This document shows, piece by piece, positions 50,973 through 58,469 of a stretch of DNA of 64,000 nt. The translations under genes were made by a program, and so were the position numbers. The notes beneath the pieces were generated by a model, which searched no databases, was not told the DNA's origin, and was given only the letters and a program-made list of their open reading frames with translations. Numbering within the stretch: the first letter of the stretch is position 1; the number at the start of each line of letters is the position of its first letter. This DNA is from JAXMHQ01 sp046346665 (lineage in GTDB: Bacteria; Verrucomicrobiota; Verrucomicrobiia; Limisphaerales; JAXMHQ01), in the NCBI GenBank assembly GCA_046346665.1, contig JAXMHQ010000017.1, positions 1 to 64,000 on the forward strand. The letters are read 5' to 3'.

Positions 50973-52163
50973 TCAGCCCTTCGGGTCCGACACAATTCCC
51001 ATGAACAGGATCGTGCCGGTCTGTTTATCCTCAATCAAAAACAGGAAAGGCCGGTCCACGATCATCTCGAACGGATTGGTCGGGGGCATTTCAATCCCTT
51101 CGGACACTGGCGCGAGGGTCACCGCGGCAGCCTCGGTGCCTTCTTCATTCACCTCCACGAATGTTCGTTGTTGTACCGCTGATATGAAAGTCGATCTGGC
51201 GGCGATGCCGGAGAAATCCGCGTCGCCGAAAGCCGTCTTCATTCCCAGGGCCGTCAGCGTCGGTTTCAATTCGACGCCATATTCCAGTTTGAACCTGGGC
51301 AGCACAACAGTGCCCTTCTGCTCGGAAAAACCAGGTTCCGTCACACGCTGCCACTTTGCTCCATTGAGGACGTCGAGGAGCTGCTCCGGACTGGAACCCG
51401 GATCGGGCAGGAAAACATACATTCCGAGACCCCACCCCTGGTAGGGCAGTCGCACTGCCTGATAACCCGTTCCTCGCCGATACATAAACTCCCGGCTTTG
51501 TTCCATCATGGGAATTGTCTCCTGCACGCCTCCCCGCAAGTGGAACACCCGATCCCTCGTGATGTTTGTTTTAAACGGCTCTTCCCACTTTCCTTTGAAA
51601 TAAACGGCATTGGCCAGGAAGAGTTGGGTCAAATTGTCTATCGGCCCGTTCACAATCGATTTGATGTGTCCACGAGTCTTCCCCTTTGCCCACGCGTTCA
51701 TCACGTCGGCCGAAAGAGGGTTGTCAAAGTCGAGGGCATCCACCGTCGCTCCGAAGAATTGCCGGTTGCAGGCGAGAAACTCGGGTTTCACCGTGATTCC
51801 TTTCCGGTACCAGATCGCGTTGGCCGTGGTGAGAGTGACATTGGTATCCCGGCTGTTCAGTGACTCATTGATAACATAACTGGCTTCGTTCACCGCCTTC
51901 GGCTGCATGCCGGCCGTTCCCAGGACCCGTTGCATCTCCGCCAGGGTCTGTCCGCCCGCGCCGTTGCAGACCATCTGCAGCGCCGTGGAGGCGCTGAAAG
52001 GGGAGATGAAAATGTTGGTGCCCGGCTGGTCCTTCGCGAGTTGCTTCAGCAACTTGAAAGCGAAACTGTTGTTCGCGGCCGCCAGCTTCTGCTGATCGGC
52101 GGAGCCGGCGGCCCGGGCCTGCGTCTGCAGAAGCATCAGAACAGCGGCTGCGCACGTCCGCAA
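50973..52163 (-). CDS. secreted serpin (serine protease inhibitor)
   Basis: About 396 residues. The start is uncertain: TTG at 52163 gives a good signal peptide (MRTCAAAVLMLLQTQARAA), and an ATG at 52136 is the alternative. The frame beyond that crosses a repeat element. Serpin landmarks are NIFISPFSASTALQMV, TQLFLANAVYFKGKWEEPF, VVLPRFKLEYGVEL, and a reactive-loop hinge EEGTEAAAVT followed by RPFLFLIED. The small-residue hinge is that of an inhibitory serpin that traps proteases by loop insertion. The P1 residue cannot be placed because the loop is a few residues longer than in alpha-1-antitrypsin. Serpins are uncommon in bacteria. It may shield the cell surface from proteases. Confidence 0.92.
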   Translation of the reverse strand: MRTCAAAVLMLLQTQARAAGSADQQKLAAANNSFAFKLLKQLAKDQPGTNIFISPFSASTALQMVCNGAGGQTLAEMQRVLGTAGMQPKAVNEASYVINESLNSRDTNVTLTTANAIWYRKGITVKPEFLACNRQFFGATVDALDFDNPLSADVMNAWAKGKTRGHIKSIVNGPIDNLTQLFLANAVYFKGKWEEPFKTNITRDRVFHLRGGVQETIPMMEQSREFMYRRGTGYQAVRLPYQGWGLGMYVFLPDPGSSPEQLLDVLNGAKWQRVTEPGFSEQKGTVVLPRFKLEYGVELKPTLTALGMKTAFGDADFSGIAARSTFISAVQQRTFVEVNEEGTEAAAVTLAPVSEGIEMPPTNPFEMIVDRPFLFLIEDKQTGTILFMGIVSDPKG

Positions 52164-52180
52164 AACGGCGGCTGAAAGGC

Positions 52181-52312
52181 GGGTAGGGACGGCGCGCTGC
52201 GCCGTCCGCGCCGCGTCCAGCGGCGCAAAGTTGCCGAGGGCGAACGCGAGGCGCCGTTCCGCTTTCCGCCCGCTGATACGAGGGCGGGGAGGCCGCAGCG
52301 CGGCATCCCTAC
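52181..52312. repeat. inverted-repeat element, family M (GGTAGGGACGGCGCGCTGCG)
   Basis: The left arm 52181-52203 (GGGTAGGGACGGCGCGCTGC and on) and right arm 52290-52312 (GGCCGCAGCGCGGCATCCCT and on) are complementary with a few mismatches. It sits directly upstream of the serpin start and is probably why the reading frame appears to extend so far. Confidence 0.82.
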
Positions 52313-52453
52313 CGTCGATAGAGTTGCAGAACGATCTGTGTGGTTGAACGTTTTCGGCTCCGGGGTCGTCGCCAATCCTCATGCGGCGAGTCTGTGGTGG
52401 ATAGGGATTAGGGTCAAGCGCGGGATCAGAAGATGTCGGGATCAGAAGAGTGA

Positions 52454-52849
52454 GCCGTAACCACGGGACGCACGAAACATGCCTGGTGGATCGATCAACT
52501 GGCGACAGCGCCCGACCTGTCGTCAAACAAGGCCAATGGAAGCGTCATTCCGCTGGCAAACATTGTTTCGGGCCAAGACGGACCCCAAATGAGCGAGTTC
52601 TTCAATCTGTATTATCTGCATTGGTGGAGCCTGACGCATTTCCTGTTGGAGTCGCAGACGAACATTTCCGCCGCTGAACTTGTCCGGACCGGGGGTGAAC
52701 CCGGCCGGTTGGAGGAACTCTACGGACCTCTGCCGCAGATGGAGGCGCAAGGGCATCTATATGTTCGACGATTGAGATCGGCGTTGAATGGAAACGACCT
52801 GATCTTTTTCCGCACTGGCCGGCTGTCGCCCGAACCGCCTGCACCTTGA
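52454..52849 (+). pseudogene. C-terminal relic of a secreted or peptidase-like protein
   Basis: The frame from 52454 to the TGA at 52847-52849 has no plausible start until an internal ATG at 52589, yet the residues before it (HAWWIDQLATAPDLS, GSVIPLANIVSG) look protein-like. The rest includes FFNLYYLHWWSLTHFLLESQ and YGPLPQMEAQGHLYVRRLRS. The pattern recalls the end of a DUF1570 or gluzincin peptidase-like protein, but this is only an impression. The upstream part is missing and the flanks are repeat elements, so it is probably a truncated gene. Confidence 0.5.
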
Positions 52850-52873
52850 TGAAATCAAAACCACAGATGCAGT

Positions 52874-52955
52874 AAGGCAGGGGAATGAACGGCAGGGGAA
52901 TGGGAAGGAGGATGACTCCGCTTTTTATTCCCCTGCCGAACATTCCCTTGCCTTT
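52874..52955. repeat. inverted-repeat element, family N (GGCAGGGGAATGAAC units)
   Basis: Arms 52874-52902 (AAGGCAGGGGAATGAACGGC and on) and 52927-52955 (ATTCCCCTGCCGAACATTCC and on) are complementary over most of their length. It separates the relic gene from the GIY-YIG gene. A cargo-bearing relative is at 47568-47719. Confidence 0.88.
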
Positions 52956-53037
52956 CATCGGAGATTTCTGATTGCATTGTCGCTTGCAGGACCACTAAAC
53001 AATCGAAGTCGAGCGCGGATCACATTCGGTGACCGGT

Positions 53038-53346
53038 TCAGCCCGGGACGGGGCACTGAGAGGATTGGCGGCAGCGTGCGAGGTCTTTCAGTTTGCCAAT
53101 GTTTCCGGCGATGAGGGCCTGTTTCTTTGAACGAGACCAGCGTTTGAGCTGACGTTCTCGAGCCAGGGCAGCTTTCTGATCGGGGTGCGATTCGGCGTAG
53201 AGCAACTCCGTTGGTGGCGACTTTGAAGTGGTGGCGCCACCGCACCCGCAGCAGTGCTCCGTGAGACGCCGGTCTAAATCAGCCGTGGAGCCCACATAGA
53301 AACTGCCATTTTGAAGCTTGAGGATGTAGACGAAATAACAGCCCAT
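53038..53346 (-). CDS. small GIY-YIG nuclease
   Basis: 102 residues. GIY-YIG landmarks: CYFVYILKLQNGSFYVGSTA (the VYI and YVG strands), the catalytic Arg in DRRLTEH, and the conserved ALARERQLKRWSRSKK helix with the catalytic Glu. It is a single-domain UPF0213/YhbQ-like nuclease without a fused DNA-binding domain. The start at 53346 is 5 bp from four near-identical 24-bp tandem repeats (53352-53460), and the tRNA-Asn gene lies beyond them. The nuclease probably nicks or cuts DNA, perhaps the repeats themselves. Some GIY-YIG enzymes of this size have been linked to dispersed genomic repeats. Confidence 0.92.
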   Translation of the reverse strand: MGCYFVYILKLQNGSFYVGSTADLDRRLTEHCCGCGGATTSKSPPTELLYAESHPDQKAALARERQLKRWSRSKKQALIAGNIGKLKDLARCRQSSQCPVPG

Positions 53347-53351
53347 TTGAC

Positions 53352-53460
53352 CCTTCGACTTCGCTCAGGGCAGGTCCTTCGACTTCGCTCAGGGCAGGTC
53401 CTTTGGCTTCGCTCAGGACAGGTCCTTCGGCTTCGCTCAGGACAGGCTTCGCTCAGGACC
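53352..53460. repeat. tandem 24-bp repeats (CCTTCGACTTCGCTCAGG type)
   Basis: Units start at 53352, 53376, 53400 and 53424. The first two are identical. The third and fourth differ at a few positions. A partial fifth unit lies at 53447-53460. Each core, CTTCGCTCAGG(G/A)CAGGT, when translated on the minus strand gives CPERSRR-type peptides, a signature that is widespread in unrelated bacterial genomes. Confidence 0.95.
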
Positions 53461-53523
53461 ATTCGACTCGCGCTTGGCCTGCCATGAGCGAGTGCCGAGC
53501 GCAGCGAGGCGCGAGTCGAATGG
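53459..53523. repeat. palindromic element abutting tRNA-Asn
   Basis: Perfect 15-bp arms CCATTCGACTCGCGC (53459-53473) and GCGCGAGTCGAATGG (53509-53523) surround 35 bp. The last three bases of the right arm (TGG, 53521-53523) are the complement of the CCA tail of the tRNA, so arm and tRNA end coincide. Confidence 0.9.
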
Positions 53524-53595
53524 CTCCAGAGGTAGGGCTCGAACCTACAACCACACGGTTAACAGCCGCGTGCTCTACCATTGAGCTACTCTGGA
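53521..53595 (-). tRNA. tRNA-Asn (anticodon GTT)
   Basis: 75 nt including an encoded CCA. Seven-base-pair acceptor stem (TCCAGAG/CTCTGGA), D arm GCTC...GAGC, anticodon stem CGCGG/CCGTG with loop CTGTTAA (anticodon GTT), T arm GTAGG TTCGAGC CCTAC, and discriminator G before CCA. All stems pair by eye. It is the only tRNA seen in the window. Confidence 0.97.
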
Positions 53596-53717
53596 ACTCA
53601 GTCCGACCGCAGGGTTCTGCCCCAGCGGGGACGCAAAACCTACAAATCCAACCCGGCCGAGTCAATCCGATTTTGGGGATTGGCTGGGGATTTGAGCCGG
53701 AAACCCCCGAAAAAGGC

Positions 53718-53774
53718 ATCCGCAGATTACGCCGATTTCACAGATAAATCTGCGTAATCTGTGTAATCTGCGGA
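53718..53774. repeat. inverted-repeat element, family F (compact)
   Basis: ATCCGCAGATTACGCCGATT and on (53718-53745) and ATCTGCGTAATCTGTGTAAT and on (53748-53774), with a two-base gap. It makes a near-continuous hairpin after the antiporter gene, so it may end that transcript. The bases between the tRNA and this element show no gene. Confidence 0.9.
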
Positions 53775-53804
53775 CTTTTCGGCCATCACCGCGATGCCTC
53801 GGCT

Positions 53805-55019
53805 TCAACCTTTGCGGTTGGCAATAGCCGGCTCCTTTGCGGGCTCGAACCGGCTCAGCCACCCGATGCCCGGCTGGGCGGTCAGGCCATGCGCAAAGAT
53901 GCTTAGGAACACCGTCACCATGACGGCGAGGCGGATGGTTTGTTCGCCCGCCTGCCGGGTTTCCTGTTCCAGGTAGACCAGTCCGAGCACGATGCTCGCC
54001 AGGCCGCGCGGGCCGAACCAGCCCATGAACAGCACCGTCGGCAGGCGCAGCCCCGTGCCCAGGAGCGACACCCACACCGGCAGCATGCGCACGAGCGTCA
54101 GGCTCAGGAGGGCGTAGACCGCCATGGCCCACGTGAACAGCGCCAGGTCGCGCGCCACCAGGAGTCCGAACAGGAAAAACACCGCGAGATTGATCAACTG
54201 TCCCCATTCCTCCGTGAATTCGATGCTGTGCCGCCCGGCGTCGGGGAAGGTGACCTGGACAGTCAAGCCGGCAGTAAACGCGGCGATGAACATGCTGGCG
54301 CCCGCCGCCTCGGACAGCGGAAGGCACAGGAGCGGCAGCGCCACGACGCCTAACTGATGAAAGGCGGGCGCCGTCCAGCGCGCCCGGTGCGCGTGGTGGA
54401 GCAGGGCGCCGCCGCCGAGCCCGATCACCGCGCCCAGCCCCGCTCCATAAACCAGCTGCTCCACGATAAGTTTCGCCAGGTTCGCCTCGTGGTTCTCCAG
54501 CCCCGCCAGCACGATGAAAAACATCAGGAACGGCACCGATAATCCGTCGTTCAGACCCGCCTCCACATTCAACGCCTGCCGCACCGCGACCGGCACCCGC
54601 GGGCTGGTCACAATCACCTGCCCGAGACCGGCGTCTGTCGGGGCCAGGATCGCCGACAAAATTCCCGCCTCCCACCATGTCAAACCGGGCAGGACCAGCC
54701 TGGCTGCGACCATGCCCAGCCCCAGCGTGAGCAGCATCCCGACGCTCAACAGCCGCGCAGGCAGGTTGGCCAGGCTTTTCAGCGAACGCAGATCCGTCCG
54801 GCTCGCATCGGCGAACAGCAGCAGGACCAATCCCACTTCCGCCGTCCACAACAGCGTCACGGTGCCGCCGGTGGTCGGAACGCGGCCGAACAGTTCCCGG
54901 GACACCAGCGCGCCGGCGGCTGTGAACAGCATGGGCGCCGTCACGACGGTTTGTTGCAGCCGCCCGGACGCAAGGCTGTAAACAAAAAACAGCCCGAGAA
55001 AAATCGCCAGCAACGTCAT
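53805..55019 (-). CDS. CPA1-family cation/proton antiporter (NhaP-like)
   Basis: 404 residues from the ATG at 55019 (MTLLAIFLGLFFVYSLASGR). About 12 transmembrane segments, with the CPA motif GILSAILAPTDAGLGQVIV (Asp in TM5-6 region), LNVEAGLNDGLSVPFLMFF and GWFGPRGLASIVLGLVY. It exchanges Na+ or K+ for protons. The longer frame from 55109 would read back through the upstream gene. Its start overlaps the stop of the LssY_C gene (ATGA), so translation is coupled. Confidence 0.93.
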   Translation of the reverse strand: MTLLAIFLGLFFVYSLASGRLQQTVVTAPMLFTAAGALVSRELFGRVPTTGGTVTLLWTAEVGLVLLLFADASRTDLRSLKSLANLPARLLSVGMLLTLGLGMVAARLVLPGLTWWEAGILSAILAPTDAGLGQVIVTSPRVPVAVRQALNVEAGLNDGLSVPFLMFFIVLAGLENHEANLAKLIVEQLVYGAGLGAVIGLGGGALLHHAHRARWTAPAFHQLGVVALPLLCLPLSEAAGASMFIAAFTAGLTVQVTFPDAGRHSIEFTEEWGQLINLAVFFLFGLLVARDLALFTWAMAVYALLSLTLVRMLPVWVSLLGTGLRLPTVLFMGWFGPRGLASIVLGLVYLEQETRQAGEQTIRLAVMVTVFLSIFAHGLTAQPGIGWLSRFEPAKEPAIANRKG

Positions 55020-55822
55020 GGATGCGTCCCTCCGCCGGTGACGGCCGTCGCCGCCGGAGCCGCCGTGTCCTTCAGCGTCGCAATACCCAGCCGCCCGTCC
55101 GTGTGCCACGGATCGCCCCCGCCGTTCTTGCCGCTCAGTTCCTTTTGAAATCCGTCCAGGTACGAAATCTCCGTCACCTGCCCGGCCGCCTGCAATTGCT
55201 TCATCAACCGGTCACGTTCGGCATCGACGTCGGGGCCGATGTGATGCGTCACCTGCCCGGTCGTGTGGCTGAGCCCGACGCTTTCATCATAGGTGATCGC
55301 CCCGAACCATACCTCGTGACCATCGTCGAGTTTGTCCCAGTGCCAGAACCGCACGTGATGCCGTTGCCGCGGGCTGTCTCCCACGGGTTGTTCGAACGCG
55401 AGATCCTCCTTCCGGCCAAACAGCAGCAGCGTGCTTACCGGCGCCTCGTCGTCCGGCCGGCGTAGCACAGAATCCACCGCGATCCGCAAGCTGCTGCTCA
55501 GCGTCAGCGGGTTGGCCGGGTACCATCCCGCCGCGTGCATGGCGCGGAGGACGTTCGTTTCGGAGCCCAGCAGCGCGACATTGATGGGATCGCCGGGAAT
55601 GCCGGTGGGCGTGTGGGTGAGGGTGGGGGCATCGTACAGCGCGGGGTGGCGCCGCGTCTTGTGTTTCCACGCGTAAGGCATGAACACATAAGCGGCGAGC
55701 AGGTAAATGACGAGCACCGCCAGCAGGGCTTTGAGCGGCGTTTCAAGACGATGACGGGGACGGCGCCCGCCGGTTCCGCTAACGGGTGAGGGTGGGTTTG
55801 CCAGGTCGCCCGGATTTTGCAT
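55016..55822 (-). CDS. membrane-anchored LssY_C-domain protein
   Basis: 268 residues. One transmembrane helix lies at about 32-52 (LLAVLVIYLLAAYVFMPYAW). The soluble part has GDPINVALLGSETNVLRAMH, AAGWYPANPLTLSSSLRIAV, HVRFWHWDKL and DESVGLSHTTGQVTHHIGPD, the pattern of the LssY C-terminal domain found in PAP2-type and stand-alone proteins. The function is unknown. It overlaps the antiporter gene by 4 bp and is upstream of it, suggesting a joint role. Confidence 0.8.
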   Translation of the reverse strand: MQNPGDLANPPSPVSGTGGRRPRHRLETPLKALLAVLVIYLLAAYVFMPYAWKHKTRRHPALYDAPTLTHTPTGIPGDPINVALLGSETNVLRAMHAAGWYPANPLTLSSSLRIAVDSVLRRPDDEAPVSTLLLFGRKEDLAFEQPVGDSPRQRHHVRFWHWDKLDDGHEVWFGAITYDESVGLSHTTGQVTHHIGPDVDAERDRLMKQLQAAGQVTEISYLDGFQKELSGKNGGGDPWHTDGRLGIATLKDTAAPAATAVTGGGTHP

Positions 55823-55943
55823 GCCGGGAGATTAGCGGGGAACGGGAAAAAGGCACAACAGAAAGCGTTGGGAGCCCGCCGTGCCGGCGGGCGGTCGTCT
55901 TCGGAGGTTGCCCGGGGGAAATCACCCATGCAGAATGGATCCC

Positions 55944-56702
55944 ATGAACCCGGCGAGGCTCTGTTTTATGGTGGCGGCCGTGCTTTGGATGACGCTCCGG
56001 GGCCAGGCCGCCGAGGTGATGGTCTTTGCCGCCGCCAGCCTGTCCGGCGCCATGAAGCAGATCGCCGCCGAATACCAGAAAACCTCTGGCGACCGGATTG
56101 TATTCAATTTTGGTGCCTCGGGCGTGCTGGCGCGGCAGATCGAGGCGGGGGCGCCGGCAGACATTTTTTTCTCCGCGGACGAGGCCCGGCTGGATGCGCT
56201 GGAGCGGGAGGGATTGATTGTGACAAACACGCGCATTTCTTTGCTAGGAAATACGCTGGTCATCATCACGCCGGCGGGCGCGTCCCCGGTGCGGGCGGCG
56301 TCCGGCCTGACGAACTCCACGGTGGCCCGGGTGGCGATTGGGGAAGTGAAGACCGTTCCCGCCGGGACCTACGCGCGCGCCTGGCTGGAGAAGGAGGGAC
56401 TTTGGAAATCGGTTGAACCCCGAACGGTCCCCTGCGAAAACGTCCGCGCCGTCCTCGCCGCTGTGGAATCCGGGAACGCCGATGCGGGGATCGTCTACAA
56501 GACAGACGCGATGATTTCGAAAAAGGTGTCCATCGGTTACCAGGTCCCCACCGCCGACAGCCCCCCCATCATTTACCCGGCAGCCCTCGTCGCGGGGTCG
56601 CCGCAACCCGAGGCGGCGCGGCGCTTGCTGGGTTATCTTGAAACCGATGCCGCCGTGCGCGTCTTTCGCAACGCGGGGTTCAGTTTGCCTTCACGCCGGT
56701 GA
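55944..56702 (+). CDS. modA: molybdate ABC transporter substrate-binding protein
   Basis: 252 residues from MNPARLCFMVAAVLWMTLRG. An ATG three codons earlier is also in frame. The signal peptide ends near GQAAE. ModA hallmarks: VMVFAAASLSGAMKQIAAEY, FNFGASGVLARQIEAGAPAD, IFFSADEARLD and DAGIVYKTDAM. It captures molybdate or tungstate in the periplasm. The membrane and ATPase genes modB and modC are not adjacent: the next gene is a polygalacturonase after a family C repeat. It may therefore be an orphan copy. Confidence 0.93.
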   Translation: MNPARLCFMVAAVLWMTLRGQAAEVMVFAAASLSGAMKQIAAEYQKTSGDRIVFNFGASGVLARQIEAGAPADIFFSADEARLDALEREGLIVTNTRISLLGNTLVIITPAGASPVRAASGLTNSTVARVAIGEVKTVPAGTYARAWLEKEGLWKSVEPRTVPCENVRAVLAAVESGNADAGIVYKTDAMISKKVSIGYQVPTADSPPIIYPAALVAGSPQPEAARRLLGYLETDAAVRVFRNAGFSLPSRR

Positions 56703-56714
56703 ACCCCCTGAAAA

Positions 56715-56788
56715 ATGGGATCATTGGATTATGGGATTTTTGGCGGCGCGGGAGTTCATCCATCTATCCAATAATCCATTGATCCGCC
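56715..56788. repeat. inverted-repeat element, family C
   Basis: Left arm ATGGGATCATTGGATTATGG and on (about 56715-56742). Right arm CATCCATCTATCCAATAATC and on (about 56757-56788), complementary. It lies between modA and the GH28 gene. Confidence 0.82.
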
Positions 56789-56877
56789 AATGATCTGCGG
56801 CTGCCGTGCACGTTACGGTGTGATGTTTGCAAAAAGTCGAAGGTGGCGTGGAGCGAGGCTGTGGTAATCTTCAACGA

Positions 56878-58251
56878 ATGACATTCCTTTCCCGGCTTTG
56901 GATGGCGGCGGCTCTGGCGGTTGCGTCTTCCACGGCGATTGCGGCCGACACTGACCCTTGGGCGGGGCTGCCCGCCTTGCTGGCGCGCATCCAACCCCCG
57001 GTGTTTCCGGATCGGACATTCAACATCACGAACTATGCGGCCGCGCCGGGCGGGGCGGATTGTTCCCGGGCGATTGCGGCGGCGATTGAGAAATGCCATG
57101 CGTCCGGCGGCGGACACGTGGTGGTGCCGCCGGGAGAATTTCGTTGCGGACCGATTCGATTGCTGGGCGGGGTGGATTTGCACCTGGATGCGGGCGCGGT
57201 GTTGTTGTTCAGCACGGATCCGAAGGACTATCTGCCGCCGGTGTTGACGCGGTTCGAAGGGATGGAGTGTTACAATTATTCGCCGCTGATTTATGCGTTC
57301 GGCGAGCGGAACATCGCTGTGACGGGGGCCGGCACGCTGGACGGGCAGGCGGATGATGCGCATTGGTGGTCGTGGAAGGGGAAAAAGGATTCGGCGCCGG
57401 GTGTGCCGAACCAGAAGGCGGCGCGGGAACGGCTGGCTCGGATGGTGGCGGACAATGTGCCGCCGGAGCAGCGGCGGTTCGGCGAAGGCGATTACCTGCG
57501 GCCAACCTTCATCCAGCCGTATCGCTGCAGCAACGTGCTCGTGGAGGGCGTCCGAATCCGGCGCTCGCCGATGTGGGAGGTCAGCCCGGTGCTGTGCACG
57601 AATGTCATCGTGCGCGGGCTGGATATCGTGTCGCACGGGCCGAACAACGACGGGTGCGATCCGGAGGCGTGCCGGGATGTGTTGATTGAAAACTGCCTGT
57701 TCGACACCGGGGACGATTGCATTGCGATCAAGTCGGGCCGGAACAACGACGGGCGGCGGATCGGGGTGCCGTCGGAGAACCTGGTGATCCGCGGGTGCAC
57801 GATGAAGGACGGTCATGCGGGGGTGGCGATCGGGAGCGAGATATCGGGCGGATGCCGGAATGTATTTGTGGAGAACTGCCGGATGGACAGTCCGCACCTG
57901 GACCGGGCGTTGCGGTTGAAATCGAACGCGGTTCGGGGCGGGGTCCTGGAGGATATTTACATGCGCCACGTGGAGGTGGGCCGGGTGGCGGATGCGGTGC
58001 TGCAGATCGATTTCCTTTACGAGGAAGGCGCGAAGGGGCCGTATCCGCCGGCCGTCCGCCGCGTGGTGGTGGAGGATGTGACCGTGGAACACACGCCGCG
58101 GGTGTTTAACATCACGGGTTTCGAGGGCGCGGAGATCAGCGGGGTCCGGGTGCGGAACTCGACATTCCACGACGTGCAGAAGCCGGACGTGGTGCAGCAC
58201 GCGGACGCGGTGCTGGAGAACTGCGTGGTGGAGCGGGCAGGGGCACCTTGA
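56878..58251 (+). CDS. secreted GH28 polygalacturonase-like glycosidase
   Basis: 457 residues from the ATG at 56878 (MTFLSRLWMAAALAVASSTA). A signal peptide ends near IAA. The GH28 right-handed helix begins with NITNYAAAPGGADCSRAIAA. The catalytic Asp motifs are NNDGCDPEACRD and FDTGDDCIAIKSGRN, and GHAGVAIGSEISGG contains the conserved GH loop. It hydrolyses galacturonan or rhamnogalacturonan links. Together with PL10 and PL1 in this window it indicates pectin use. The upstream frame to 56827 is not conserved. Confidence 0.95.
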   Translation: MTFLSRLWMAAALAVASSTAIAADTDPWAGLPALLARIQPPVFPDRTFNITNYAAAPGGADCSRAIAAAIEKCHASGGGHVVVPPGEFRCGPIRLLGGVDLHLDAGAVLLFSTDPKDYLPPVLTRFEGMECYNYSPLIYAFGERNIAVTGAGTLDGQADDAHWWSWKGKKDSAPGVPNQKAARERLARMVADNVPPEQRRFGEGDYLRPTFIQPYRCSNVLVEGVRIRRSPMWEVSPVLCTNVIVRGLDIVSHGPNNDGCDPEACRDVLIENCLFDTGDDCIAIKSGRNNDGRRIGVPSENLVIRGCTMKDGHAGVAIGSEISGGCRNVFVENCRMDSPHLDRALRLKSNAVRGGVLEDIYMRHVEVGRVADAVLQIDFLYEEGAKGPYPPAVRRVVVEDVTVEHTPRVFNITGFEGAEISGVRVRNSTFHDVQKPDVVQHADAVLENCVVERAGAP

Positions 58252-58265
58252 CGAAAGCGAAGACC

Positions 58266-58343
58266 TTTGACGCGAATTCACGCGAATTCACGCGAATTTC
58301 ATCCGGTTAATTCGTGCTAATTAGCGATAATTCGCGTCACCTT
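58266..58343. repeat. inverted-repeat element, family B (GCGAATTC units)
   Basis: Left arm TTTGACGCGAATTCACGCGA and on (three GCGAATT units), right arm TTAATTCGTGCTAATTAGCG and on. The pairing is imperfect. It lies in the 218-bp gap between the GH28 and PL1 genes. The rest of that gap shows no gene. Confidence 0.85.
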
Positions 58344-58469
58344 TCCTGCATCTCTCGTTCCCAATTTTCATCGCGCCGTGCACAAGTGGGGGGATGACAC
58401 ACGCGTGCGATTCGTTAATGTGATCATTAGCCGAACCTGACTTACACAGATCGAGATTTGTCCTGCCAT

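Noticed and set aside
53352..53460. CRISPR array (tandem 24-bp units)
   Set aside because: The units are directly adjacent without spacers and match a known dispersed repeat type.
53662..54849. 395-residue minus-strand frame overlapping the antiporter gene
   Set aside because: It is Arg/Gly-rich without family features. The antiporter frame (53805-55019) has all expected motifs.
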